Shown: positions 55,901-64,000 of the stretch, piece by piece | How positions within the stretch are numbered: position 1 is the first letter of the stretch | Layout: each line of letters begins with the position of its first letter | Assembly: GCA_002633005.1 (NCBI GenBank) | Contig: NMRA01000074.1 | Span: 593,464 to 657,463, forward strand | DNA length: 64,000 bases | Reading direction: 5' to 3' | DNA from: Phoronis australis | Taxonomy: Eukaryota; Phoronida; Phoronidae | Program-made: the position numbers and the translations under genes | The notes under the pieces: generated by a model | Seen by the model: only the letters and a program-made list of their open reading frames with translations | What the model was told of the DNA's origin: nothing | Databases searched by the model: none

Positions 55901-57437
55901 GTACACATTTTCTGAACATTTTCTGTGAAATAGAGGTACATGTTGAAATCGTGCCTGTGTTCATTTTAGGTTGTCGGTAGGAGAAAAACGGGAACGTACG
56001 GCAACGACTATATGGCCAAACTAGCCGATCGGTTGGTGTCTTCAACCAAGCTGCAGGCGCGCAGAAGCTACGAGTCCTCATCAAGCCTAGCCAGAAACCT
56101 ACCGTCACAAGTCGCATCATCCAAAGCAATTGCACTAGTATGTAACCTTGGTATCATTGTTCTGGCCAAAGTAATGAAAGCATCGATACTTACTAAGTGG
56201 TTTTAACAAAGTAAAGTTTTTGTATTAAAACATATGAGCACATGGCGAGCAGAAGGTTGTTCGCCATGGGAGCGCTTGCAGGGCTTAGGGTCCTACCTGA
56301 CGACTGAAGGAATGCATTAATTTTACTGGGAACGAAACATGGATATACCATACCCAACGAATATCCTTCGATTTGTCTACTTAAAGCTGTCTTGTAGGTT
56401 CAGTAATGACGTTGCTGGTCGTGACTTGCATTTGAATTACTAGATGTCAATATAATATGTATGAGGCCTAATTCAAAGTATGCATAAACAGACCAGGGAT
56501 GTTTCAATAGTAGAAAAATATGAGTTTAAGTTGTGTATTTGCTTGTGAACGCGAAAACAAATGTCGCGCGATAGCTTGTTACATCGGTACGACAAATTAC
56601 ATTGAATCCTTTGTGTTCAGGTTCGTTGTTCTCATGCATTCTTTCTTTGCGTCATTTCCACAGGATGGAAATCCAGGACACGTGACTGGCACGAGAAATT
56701 TCTCCGAGAACGCATCACCTACGTTTAAGCAGCCCGTCGAAGCTTCACCAGCAAGAGACTTAACAGTTAAAGAAATGTCAGTGGATAAGGTCCAGCCGCG
56801 GGCACATTTTAACGTCGAATCAACCGTTGCTAGGAGATTACCAAAGAAACCTGGGATACGGTTGCCTAGGCGACCACTACTAGAAGAAGGACCCACATCC
56901 ATTCTGAAACAGAACTCTGCATATAGAAATTTTGACTACGATAATCCAGAGCCACAAATGAACAGCAACGACGTCAATGAAGACGTTGCCCGGAAGAGAA
57001 TCCCACGATTTTCTCTTATCCAAGAAGAGCATTCAGCGCCTACATTTGGATCCGCGCGTAAGCCAACCTTGGCTCGTCCTAAAAAGACGATGAGATCACG
57101 CGATTTGTATAAAGCCACCACCATGCAAAGAGTCAATAATAAGAACGCCTCGTCATTACACGCCGGAAATTCTGACAAACCAAACTTAGGCTCCCGACCA
57201 CAGAAACCAAGTGAAAAGGAAGAGAGCTCTAAAAAAACTGGACTTTCGGTTCGAGGTCAGATTCACCAGAATCGTATCTCGCCAGTATTAGCTGGACGGA
57301 ACGCTCGCTCGGTAATTGAAGACGATTCAAGAGCACAAAATCGAATGGTAATACCAAGTCGTGATCGCCTCGGGAGTCGATCAAGTGAGTCGAGTGATCA
57401 ATTGTCGCCAACTTCTTTTCGAAACATGAACATTTGA
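27604..57437 (+). CDS. Gene B: giant type I membrane protein, complete tandem paralog of gene A
   Basis: Coding exons: 27604-27607, 27991-28908, 29883-30080, 30188-30325, 31855-31942, 32655-32740, 33419-33496, 33735-33803, 34687-34815, 38074-38232, 38797-38886, 39326-40162, 40589-40714, 41155-41394, 42263-42423, 42908-42977, 43333-43455, 43666-43890, 44426-44583, 44881-45146, 48190-48338, 48612-49348, 49820-49871, 50018-50272, 50908-51086, 51679-51804, 53182-53317, 54378-54539, 54957-55104, 55367-55538, 55970-56137, 56664-57437. The sum is 7,221 nt, exactly 2,407 codons including the stop. All junctions are phase-compatible with GT-AG ends. The order is signal peptide, acidic pro-region, RRKR, two beta modules, a charged insert, two F-lectin-like domains each followed by TSP1, six further TSP1, Ig, SEA-like module, GCC2/GCC3, membrane helix and tail. 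Least certain: exons 33735-33803 and 42908-42977 and the donor at 28908. Confidence 0.88.
29883..30080 (+). CDS. Gene B: pro-region exon ending in RRKR
   Basis: A phase 1-1 exon (residues about 308-373), Arg- and Tyr-rich, ending GTVRRKRG across the junction. It occupies the same place as gene A 870-971, which ends RGRHRRKRS. Little else of the two exons aligns, so the basic site is what has been kept. This fits proprotein-convertase processing in the secretory pathway. Confidence 0.7.
30188..33803 (+). CDS. Gene B: unrecognised beta module copy 1 plus linker exon
   Basis: Exons 30188-30325, 31855-31942, 32655-32740 and 33419-33496 repeat the exit-phase series 1, 2, 1, 1 of the gene A modules. 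Key motifs are EPCSNAVPIHF at the start, PIKLYNIFC, GTFQCMTL and KMFIDCHG. The extra 69-nt exon 33735-33803 (RHPPDKPLY...DEYK) is a linker before copy 2; it has no counterpart at the equivalent place in gene A, although gene A exon 7305 also begins RHPP. Residues about 374-526. Confidence 0.7.
30326..31854. other. Gene B intron, nothing recognised
   Basis: AT-rich sequence without exon-like segments, repeats or RNA genes that I can support. The smaller gene B introns 28909-29882, 31943-32654 and 32741-33418 are likewise empty. Confidence 0.4.
33600..33662. repeat. CAG/CCA triplet tract in intron
   Basis: A short Ala/Pro-type triplet tract lies about 70 bases upstream of the acceptor of exon 33735-33803. 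Confidence 0.55.
34687..38886 (+). CDS. Gene B: unrecognised beta module copy 2, with two exons fused
   Basis: Exons 34687-34815, 38074-38232 and 38797-38886 (residues about 527-652). They carry LCAPSNLF and FQKAGYVVYG (part 1), VYYTNVECF and NEFQCLTL (parts 2 and 3 together in one exon) and EACCNVYHV (part 4). The intron that separates parts 2 and 3 in the other three copies is absent here. A long intron, 34816-38073, contains mobile-element fragments. Confidence 0.7.
35145..35262 (+). pseudogene. Frameshifted THAP-domain fragment
   Basis: ATG at 35145 reads DAFCSAINCMNSSTKTPDVSF, then a one-base slip is needed for RFHKDSEREGL, followed by a stop. The C-x4-C-x-N...VSF..F/H pattern is the N-terminal zinc-binding part of a THAP domain, found in P-element-like transposases and host proteins. 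It lies in gene B intron 34816-38073 and looks like a dead insertion. Confidence 0.4.
37559..37968. mobile_element. MITE-like element with imperfect inverted repeats
   Basis: The left end (acaattgcttgaacttaaaac, aaaccagtcgactggactg, ggccggtgatcaaacgt) is matched in reverse complement by 37840-37968 (ggactgcaaaccccaatggcc, ggccggtggtcaaacgtaatg). About 100 bases at each end pair imperfectly. There is no coding sequence. It lies in gene B intron 34816-38073. Confidence 0.5.
39326..40162 (+). CDS. Gene B: large charged insert exon with VLDC segment
   Basis: An 837-nt phase 1-1 exon (residues about 653-931). It is Lys/Glu/Asp/Val-rich with no folded domain visible. Near the end is SKRIVLDCRDILEKERER and then KARTLDRKLDQLF, clearly related to the pro-region exon of gene A (373-609), although there it lies before the RRKR site and the modules. 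The exon also has an RRGRS basic patch after this segment. The donor at 40163 is gttagt, a form used twice more in this gene. Confidence 0.75.
40589..41394 (+). CDS. Gene B: F-lectin/discoidin-like domain 1 (short form)
   Basis: Exons 40589-40714 and 41155-41394 (residues about 932-1053), both phase 1-1. They carry SPWWSITFNRRIVVSAVNLT (the jelly-roll WW strand), then IHKITVRVG, RCFTYYG and RCERPLEGKAVIIV. The first half is shorter than in gene A and lacks its N-terminal strands. An NHS sequon lies in the second exon. Without the N-terminal part, ligand binding as in true F-lectins is doubtful. Confidence 0.68.
41793..42070 (+). CDS. Possible alternative terminal exon of gene B
   Basis: After gatgtaatacag at 41792 a frame compatible with the phase-1 donor at 41394 stays open for 91 codons to a TGA at 42068-42070. 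ATTAAA follows at 42113. The product would end in a Lys/Arg/Gln-rich tail (RNLRSRSRLIYKI) and give a soluble protein cut after the first lectin-like domain. There is no paralogous exon in gene A, so this may be chance. Confidence 0.25.
42263..42977 (+). CDS. Gene B: TSP1 repeat 1
   Basis: Exons 42263-42423 (phase 1 to 0) and 42908-42977 (phase 0 to 1); residues about 1054-1130. The head is HWSDWSSCSLTCGEGRQY and the tail is PCSKDPC in the second exon. WxxW and CSLTC signals are present. The second exon has a weak acceptor (ctctaag), but it supplies exactly the cysteines and the phase needed. Confidence 0.75.
43333..43890 (+). CDS. Gene B: F-lectin/discoidin-like domain 2 (short form)
   Basis: Exons 43333-43455 and 43666-43890 (residues about 1131-1246). 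SPWWAMTFKHRIVVSGMNLT and RTRKITVLVG, TCFTFYG and KLPLEGKSIIIRANG match domain 1 closely, including the DLNHSK sequon. With the preceding TSP1 this shows duplication of a lectin-like + TSP1 block of four exons. Confidence 0.72.
44426..49348 (+). CDS. Gene B: TSP1 repeats 2-8
   Basis: Exons 44426-44583, 44881-45146, 48190-48338 and 48612-49348 (residues about 1247-1683). Heads are HWSYWSSCSTTC, WTQWSKCPTTC, WSDFTGCTATC, WTEWAACPVTC, FSAWSACSKTC, WSSWGTCSTTC and WLPWGPCTSTC. The tail of repeat 2 (TCENSCAKN) starts exon 44881, which then has a Pro/Ser/Val linker before repeat 3. The tail of repeat 3 (CGVVPC) starts exon 48190. As in gene A, the last four repeats share one long exon, ended at gtagaa. 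The 3-kb intron 45147-48189 carries mobile elements. Confidence 0.88.
45200..45345 (-). other. Possible 3' end of the Penelope-like element
   Basis: On the minus strand gaagacggtcgg and gaccgaaacgtgtg occur close together. Motifs of this kind are common downstream of retroelement endonuclease frames. This is only suggestive. Confidence 0.25.
45800..46250 (-). mobile_element. Penelope-like retroelement fragment, GIY-YIG endonuclease (broken)
   Basis: The minus strand reads KPIGNTQCNKTRCKMC, then NNIYLITCRKCSIQYVGQT, a downstream RFRNHR, GNHFNFKNH, a REQYWIDKL and TIEPHGLN. This is the Cys-rich linker plus GIY-YIG (here QYVGQT) endonuclease that ends Penelope-like proteins. Two in-frame stops interrupt it and the reverse transcriptase part is missing, so it is a dead 3' fragment. 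It lies antisense in gene B intron 45147-48189. Confidence 0.65.
46735..47890. mobile_element. Foldback element with inverted ends and a minisatellite
   Basis: The left end (gcgcgttt-type, gtttaagtgtgtaaagcacc, then cttaatcaacgtgtagatttgc) is matched in inverse by 47690-47870 (cacgcgtagattaaac repeats, gcacatttaaacgcgc). The right end carries four or five units of about 22 bases, cacgcgtagattaaacaaaag-like. No transposase is visible. Confidence 0.5.
49820..51804 (+). CDS. Gene B: linker, Ig domain and first part of SEA-like module
   Basis: Exons 49820-49871 (linker), 50018-50272 (Ig), 50908-51086 and 51679-51804 (residues about 1684-1886). The Ig has GVIKCFNR, AIWLNSRGEP, LETGDLKFS and GDSAFYICQVSG; the usual Gly of DxGxY is Ala here. 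The next exons carry SFEVNFRYNT, RIRNLTTKC, QIFVSLFLLPS and a CKEHVIATHLLA helix, matching gene A 19238-20006 exon for exon and phase for phase. Confidence 0.82.
50273..50907. other. Gene B intron, nothing recognised
   Basis: No exon, repeat or RNA gene recognised. The same holds for 51087-51678 and 51805-53181. Confidence 0.4.
53182..54539 (+). CDS. Gene B: CPDGW segment and GCC2/GCC3 domain
   Basis: Exons 53182-53317 and 54378-54539 (residues about 1887-1986). The first ends LHINCPDGWFHKSIRC. The second is SCIPGFYSRHGYKQCARC, GHYQHRRAQRDCIPC and a final SDDRSDC. Both align with gene A 20280-21252. The long intron between contains a short repeat of the family also seen at 13800. Confidence 0.85.
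54080..54235. repeat. GC-rich dispersed repeat, internally duplicated
   Basis: Two units share gggcg.cgcagtactgaaaaaa or gggcgacgcagcactgaaaaaa and the following taaagcccccagctcc-like part. The end, gcgccgcccatg, is complementary to catgggcg. It is related to the repeat at about 13810-13925 in gene A. Confidence 0.55.
54957..57437 (+). CDS. Gene B: membrane helix and cytoplasmic tail
   Basis: Exons 54957-55104 (helix, MVAFFGALFGVALGLVLL then PVCISW, about residues 2012-2035), 55367-55538, 55970-56137 and 56664-57437. The tail (about 370 residues) starts with a Cys cluster (NTCSCCPCKN) that could be palmitoylated, then a Ser-rich part and a Pro/Arg/Ser-rich last exon with RLPRRPLLEEGP and NFDYDNPEP. 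No enzyme domain is visible. The gene A tail differs almost entirely, so the tails have diverged much faster than the ectodomains. Confidence 0.82.
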
Positions 57438-57843
57438 GAAATTATCTCTGGTGCTCATGCTTTAAATTCCATTGATGGATAATCTGTAACACGTTATATG
57501 AGCCTAGATAGAACACATTCCACACACATTACTTTCGTTTCTATTGCAACTTACCGTAAGCTGCCATTTGTAGCAGCATATAACAGGCGTTATTTGATCT
57601 TTCGTGAAGAACCGAACTGGCAATCAGGAAATGTACTTGAACGACGTTCACGGGCACACCACAAAATTGTAATCACACTTTCATTTGATTTGTGTCTGTG
57701 TGTTAGCGGACATGCCAGCGCCGCGCACATTATGTTAACATTGAAGTGAATTTATTTTTACTCAAAAGCGTCAACAACTCCTAGAGTTCGACTTTGTTTT
57801 CTTGTTTTGGACGATCCTAATGTGGATTAAGTAAACATCGTGT

Positions 57844-57849
57844 AATAAA
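57844..57849 (+). terminator. Gene B poly(A) signal
   Basis: AATAAA about 410 bases after the gene B stop, in a T-rich context. No closer canonical signal was noticed. Confidence 0.45.
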
Positions 57850-60600
57850 ATTTGTTCGGACGCGAAAATCGTTAGAGACTACTTTGTATAGAAGCAAGTC
57901 CATTCCATAAACACTAAAAATACTTCAATCTAGTCTCGAAATTCACGATCAAATGGTGGTCTGGTAGTCATCGTGTGACGTTCGACGGCACTAAAACGGA
58001 CATCCATGGTGGTTGCATATCATTTATTTCACAAACAACGTCAACATTTGGTACAGGGTAGTGACCCTGGCTGTAATCTTGGTTACATGTGCAGTAGATC
58101 AAAAATAAACAATGGACACTGTTGTGCAATGACTAGAGGAGAATAAACATGCAGCTGCAGAAGGTGATCCTCGGATGACTCGACCAAAAATAAATGGATT
58201 GCTGGGAAGCGACCCTGGTTGACGAGGATAACAATATCAGGAGAATCCCGTTGAATGAACGACCAATGTAGCGCAGCAGTTTTTTCACAGCAAAGCTATA
58301 GGGTCCTAGTAAACATCGGTCCAAAGTAGCAAAGAACAGTGAAAGCTGTCCTCATTTTACATCGAACTCTATAGGATAAGCATGTACAAATAGAAAAAAA
58401 TCTAAATATTGATATACAAATGCTGTTAGTAGCTGCCACAAATTATTAAGAATTCATGGACAAAATTGACGTTTCCGAAGTCGCTATCCAACATCTCTTG
58501 TGTTCATTTGAAGGGCGACTTTGAAAAGCAAAGTACTAGCCGCTATAGTGCCAACGAAAGCTTTATTACTTTATGGGCGAATTTAGTCAACACCGGCTGT
58601 CTAAGCATTGTGAAACGGCACTGCATCAGCTGAAACTCGTCAATAAACGATAACTCGAACTGTTTATGCATTGTCATCCACGACGGTTGGTGTCTGGTAA
58701 ATATAGCTGAAGCCTAATTGTTCTTGAATGTAGTTGTGCACTCCATTTTCTTTCACCCAGAAACCTATATTTATTCCCGTGGCTAAAATGTAATTGGCTT
58801 TAAGAACGTTGAGGTACCGGCATGGAAGTGTATCGATAGCAGTCCCTCGTTTTCGCACATGGGAGGTTTAAGAGCAAGGAGATGTCATGGTAGGCCCAGC
58901 TTTTTTCGAGGTGAAAAAGACCGAGTTTGTTTGGTGTCTTAGCGAAGAAACCAAAAATGTTTTTATTTTTTGTAGACGTCGCACATTTCGTGATTAATGA
59001 TGTCGTCAATTGCTCGTGCCGAAATAGGTATGCAGGCGCTGTCTGTATCCATGGCGCTGTATTGGAAGTCTGCTCAGTCCACGAATTACTGTACAAAATC
59101 GTAGCAGAATTACATGTTTACAATGCGCAGTTTCGTATACTTGTATTTGAATCGGTAAATCAAAAGTTTGGGATGTCCTTTATCTTTTCAATTTCAAAAA
59201 CGACGTCGTCGATATAAGGTCAATTTCAAAAACGACGTCGTCGATATAAGTTACCGTGACGGAACCGCGGATACTTTGGGCGCGGCTTGATGCCCTCTGC
59301 TAAAGAACATGGCCCGATGCCTTTCCGCGATTGTAACTGTTTCACCATAGGTTGGAAGAAATGGCAACAGGCGATACAGCTGTACAAATACATGTAGCCA
59401 TTCTGGAGAATAAACGGAAAACTTGTTGCGAACACAATTATTATATCGGCATTATAATGACTCATCAATTTCGAGTATAATTCATTTTCCAGATTTCCCT
59501 ATAGTTCTATGGTTTGGGCAATGATGGCTATGTTTTGGTCTCGATCACCTTTCCGCCTGGCGTCGCTCGCGGCGTCACCAAATTGTTGGACACGCGCTCG
59601 TTTGAGACTCGACAACTTCATAAATACTATTATTAACTTTCATTTTCCAAAACGCATTACTCTAAACATTGTGCCGTATTAGCTATTTATGTACACGTAC
59701 ATGTAGAAATTAAAAATGAGTCATTATGACTTAATTTGACAACTGGAAAGTGTGTAGGTGGAAAATATTTCTTTAAACATGACGTGAACTTACATAGGCG
59801 AAGGGAAGGGGGTCGTAACGGACTTCGCCTGTGTTAAAATTCATTTCAGTTTTCTATTTGACACCCCTGTTCATTTCAAGGTAGGCCAACCCCTGGCTAA
59901 TGCTACTCATCCTCTGACACCAACAGTTCCGTGTTTGCCCCCTTCCAAGCCAGTGGCCACGTACATGTAGTTCTGTTGGCGCTGGCTCTAAAAATATGGT
60001 TAACATTATGGTATGTATTGGACATTGTAGCGTAGGCGAGGATTAGTGCAACATCGAATCAATCTTTTTGCCCAACTTGTTCTTTCTGTTGGCATCCAAA
60101 TCGGCTATTATTGGATGGTGCTACACCTTTCCTGCATCCACCAGAAGTCACGCCTCTGATCTTTTGAACATGTGCAAAAGATTTTTTCCGAATTGTGTCT
60201 TCTATTTTCCGTCTGTAAATTTCGAGGTCAACTGTGCACAGAGGCCTTGCGTATAAATAATTAGAATCAAATCAAATCAAGCACATGTTGGAAGTTTTGG
60301 TTATCGTTGGGAAACACAAAACGTACTTGCACTTCTGTATTGAACTACGGCAAGATTCCTGACATATAAACAAAAGCTCATGATAATATCGATTATTTTT
60401 ATATTTAATAAGTTCAAAAATAAATAAATTAATAAATAATTAGACAAACAAAAAGTCAACAAACCAAGTGTGACCAAAACTATGACTTGGCGTATTACTG
60501 GACTTACTGACGGCACTACCTCTTGTAGTCATCAGCAAGAATAACCTCATTTACACGTATAGTAGCTCTTTCTGACGTTATTAATTACTTATTGCGATTT
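57850..60600. other. Region between the 3' ends of genes B and C
   Basis: No supported gene. It holds a 32-bp tandem repeat at 59189-59251 that includes the palindrome cgacgtcg. Short frames (for example 58927-59217) match no domain that I know. The 3' UTR of gene C should lie just below 60600, but I see no clear poly(A) signal on that strand. Confidence 0.4.
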
Positions 60601-63113
60601 TTAGAAATCCTTAAATTCGTCCTCGGGCATAGACTCGAACCCTTCACCGGCACCAGCGCTAGGTGTCAGAAGCTGTGCCGTCTCAGCACCCTTGACAGGA
60701 GGCTCGGGCTGCGCCATTGTCTCCTGAAAAAGACCAAACTTTTGTCGCTCATAACCCAATAGAAAGTCGGATATGATTTTTCGATACCATCTATTGGTAT
60801 ACATAGACAGGAAGACAAGTGAAGATCTTTAGCTTCTACCAATTACGAAGACATAGTACGGAATTATCAGACAACTAAGAAAACATTTCGCAAACGGAAA
60901 TAAAACCACATATTCGTTCATTTTACTTGCGGATTTAGCGCGAGGGAGAAAGGCCAGCCACATTTTCGGAGGACAAGCGTTCGGTATGTCAATAAACGTT
61001 TTCCCACCAAAAACGTGTCGCGAGAAATGAGCATTTCCATCGGTGCGTATAACGAGGTACTGGACAAGCGTCGGCACACATTAGAGAAAAGTATTTGCAG
61101 AGGATTTGGGGTCAAGGATTAGAAAACATTCCGCCTGTCACTTCTATGATAACACACAAAAATTGTAAGGGTATAGAAAACATTTTGTGGGAAGTTTTTG
61201 CGGTTAATTGCCGGACATTACAAACCTAACAAATTCCCACCCCAACATTTTGCCACTGACTGCCAACCTCCCTGTCAAGCCCATTCTTAGAAATGCGAAA
61301 GCGTCGTTATTCCAATGACAGGTTGGTTGGGACTCATTTAAACTATCACAAAAATCTGTTAAAACTGCCTCTTGTGGGCCATTTCCCCCGTCATTTTAAA
61401 TTTACTGTTATCTAAAAAACTGCCCCAGCTTGTTTAAATGTAGATCAGAATCTGTTGCTACATTGGCGTCATTGTGACATGGTTGTGGTTGGATTTGTGC
61501 AGCCCGGTTTATTGGGACCTGCACATGTACATGTAAATCTGATTATGCATTTTACTCTATTCTTTTATGCAATAGTTTAAATAAAAGTTACGTCGGTGGA
61601 GTATCACGTACTTGTACAGTGTCCAGTACCTGGATGCATGAAGCAGTCCCAAATAGGGACTCAACTAAATTCCTTAAATTTACCGACTACAGTGTATGTG
61701 TGGGCTTGTGAAAACACTGCTTGTCCTTTCGTAGTGTGTATGACTCTCATTAGTAATTCAATTTTTGGCTCTCAATTGATTCAAATCAGAGTGAACGCTA
61801 CATTTGGAGAATTCTCAATATTAACGGAAATAAGCAGGGGTCACTTCATGCAATGTTCCTACATGTACATGTAATTTAAGGACTAATTCCCTAATTATGT
61901 TGATTAAATTAATGGCTCAATTTTAGTTACGTTACTTTAAAATGTCATTGGTCAAACAGGAGCTCACTGACAGAATGACAGAAAATATAACATCTGTGAG
62001 TAAATAACACACCAAATTCGCACAGGATTTATGGACATACTTGATTCCCTATTCGGGACTGTTTCATGCAACCAGCCACGATTATTCAGATAATCTTTTC
62101 CACTGAAGGCAAAGCTACACGAGGTGATTTTAGCTTTAAGTACGTTGTGTATTCAGAGGTACAAAGAGGCCAGTCCGGTTTGGTTGCGTGAAACTTTTCA
62201 TAATTTCGGACGCGGGTTGCTGCAGACGCAATTTTCGACAGGCTAAGAAAAGGAAACAAACCTTCAACTTCTCATAAAACGCTTCCTTCATCTCTGCCTT
62301 TTCTTGTCGCTTCCTGTGAAAAAGTGTTACTAAAATATGAACCTGGTAGCGCCGTGTTGCGGATGATGTACTGTAGAGTACTAATTAACTCATGTATACA
62401 ATCTGGTCTTACTTTATAATTATCGTCGCGCGCAGTTCACAACCAAGTTTCTCTTATATAGAAAAGCACAGTATTCAGACCTGTCAGAAGAACCACAGAA
62501 CGTAACACTCATGGGCCAATAGAGAAAGTCGCCGACGTCACGTGAAAAACACATGACTGGTTATCGTCTGCAATGTTGTGCTCCTATCCTCAATGATACC
62601 CACTCAATTGTGCTCACACTTGACCACTTTGTATTAGTGCGATTACTGATATCCCAAAGAATCTCCAAATAAACCTGATATATTTCAAATTAAAGTCGCA
62701 CACATGCTCTACAATTCGTTAAAGAGTAGTGTGGTGAAGCGGTGTGATATTTTCCTCCCAATTTGGGACAACCCAGTTTAAATCCTAGGTATGAAAAGAA
62801 AGACAACTGAGTATACCGTTGAATTAGGACTTTCGTGAAGTGGATGGGCAAAACGAGTGAACGCAAATCTGGATATATACACGTATATAACACTTCATAA
62901 AGCAACTTCAACGGTTGTTTCTTGACGTTAATTTTACAAAATATTAGCACTTTACGTACACGCAAAAAAGTATCGTGCCGACGGCAGACACTGAGAGAAT
63001 GGCACACATGCCCACAATGACGCCGATGATCAAACTCGTGTTGTCATCTTCCTCCATCGTGACAGGTGCGGTTTCTTCCTTGAAAATGGCGGTCTCTTCA
63101 TCTGCGGTTCGCA
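60601..63113 (-). CDS. Gene C: C-terminal exons of a single-pass membrane protein (partial)
   Basis: Three minus-strand exons: 63113-62960, 62313-62262 and 60723-60601 (stop TAA at 60603-60601). They join in phases 2 and 0 to give 108 residues. The order is an acidic stalk (TADEETAIFKEE), a helix of about 23 residues (LIIGVIVGMCAILSVSAVG and on to TILFC), then a short cytoplasmic tail KRQEKAEMKEAFYEKLK, a Pro/Gly part and a DEFKDF end. The first exon is entered in phase 1, as usual for membrane exons of receptors. Upstream exons lie beyond 64000. I do not recognise the family. It converges with gene B. Confidence 0.6.
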
Positions 63114-63413
63114 CTGGAAGGGAAAAACACCCCTGCGACGTGAACACGCGAGGGGAACATAATATGGATACGACGCGTCTCGTTACAAATGTTGCAGATG
63201 GCGTCCATATCAAGCTAACAATCGGGTTTCTGACATAGGACTATGGACATGCTTCATGAGATGGATTCCTGCACGGTCACACGTATTTTGAAATTTGCGT
63301 TTACTGAGTTTCAAGTACCTCCCACATACTGACGTTTATACCGAACTGGGGATAGGATTTTAAAATAGCATTTCCTATTATGGGTATTTCACTTGGTTCA
63401 GCAGCCTGATACA

Positions 63414-64000
63414 TGAAGCTGTTGAAAGTAGTGATGATGATGGTGATGGTGATGATGACGGTATTGATTATGATGGGGATGATAATAAGGATAAGGGCGA
63501 TATTGGTGGAGGTGAGTTTGATGATGGTGATGTTGGAAGCCAAGATGATTATGATGATGATGATGACGATGATGATGATTACGATGATGATGATGATGAT
63601 GATGATGAAGATGTTGGTGATGATGTTGGGGATGGTAATGATGGTGGCATTGATAATGATGGAGATGAAAGTAACGATGATGGCGATATTGGTGGAGGTG
63701 AGATTGATGATGGTGATGTTGGAAGCCGGTGATGATGATAAGGTTGATGATGATGATGATGATGATGATGATGACGGTGATGATGATGATGGTGTTCATT
63801 ATGATGGGGATGATGATAATGACGATGGCGATACTGGTGGAGGTGAGTTTGATGATGGTGATGTTGGAAGCGGGTGATGATGATGCGGGTGATGATGATG
63901 ATGATGATGGGGTTGATGATAACGATGATGGCGATATTGGTGGAGGTGAGTTTGATGATGGTGATGTTTGAAGCGACGATGTTGATGGTGATGGCAATGA
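63414..64000. repeat. GAT microsatellite with 180-bp higher-order repeat
   Basis: Dense GAT/GGT triplets run to the window edge. A longer unit (gatattggtggaggtgag, tttgatgatggtgatgttggaagc) recurs at about 63510, 63690, 63830 and 63940. Met/Asp- and His-rich frames here are artefacts. It lies in an intron, or upstream, of gene C. Confidence 0.85.

Noticed and set aside
63398-63997. Long Met/Asp and His/Ser frames on both strands
   Set aside because: Translation of the GAT microsatellite; no splice signals or domain.

Overview
The window is animal nuclear DNA. It has long AT-rich introns with GT-AG (two GC-AG) boundaries, small exons, triplet microsatellites and many short degenerate mobile elements. 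Domain content (thrombospondin type-1, F-type-lectin/discoidin-like, Ig, GCC2/GCC3), a Penelope-like retroelement, a THAP fragment and the frequent palindrome TACATGTA suggest a marine invertebrate. An anthozoan cnidarian is my best guess, but the sequence alone does not fix the taxon. I see no bacterial genes, CRISPR, tRNA or rRNA.

Almost the whole window is two tandem, same-strand paralogous genes. I reconstructed each exon by exon from splice sites, reading phase and comparison between the copies. Gene A (5' end outside the window; 28 exons, 373-24236) and gene B (complete; 32 coding exons, 27604-57437) each stay in one frame from end to end: 1,989 residues for the part of A in view and 2,406 residues for B. 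Both encode very large type I membrane proteins. The shared order is: charged pro-region; RRKR cleavage site; two copies of an unrecognised four-exon beta-rich module; F-type-lectin-like domain (one in A, two in B); array of TSP1 repeats (nine in A, eight in B); one Ig domain; a cysteine-containing module that looks SEA-like, followed by a CPxGW segment; a GCC2/GCC3 ephrin-receptor-like domain; one membrane helix; and a long low-complexity cytoplasmic tail. B begins with a signal peptide.

Layout: 1-372 intron of A; 373-24236 gene A; 24237-24660 3' UTR with poly(A) signals; 24661-27603 intergenic and the gene B promoter/5' UTR; 27604-57437 gene B; 57438-60600 gene B 3' UTR (poly(A) signal 57844) and intergenic; 60601-63113 last three exons of an unrelated single-pass membrane protein (gene C) on the minus strand, convergent with B; 63114-64000 gene C intron, mostly a GAT microsatellite. 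Introns hold a 730-bp tandem duplication, several terminal-inverted-repeat elements, a broken Penelope-like endonuclease fragment and a frameshifted THAP fragment.

The pair looks like a family of adhesion or recognition receptors: glycan- and matrix-binding domains outside, possible furin processing, and a long disordered tail inside. That role is inference. No partner genes in the window show a pathway.
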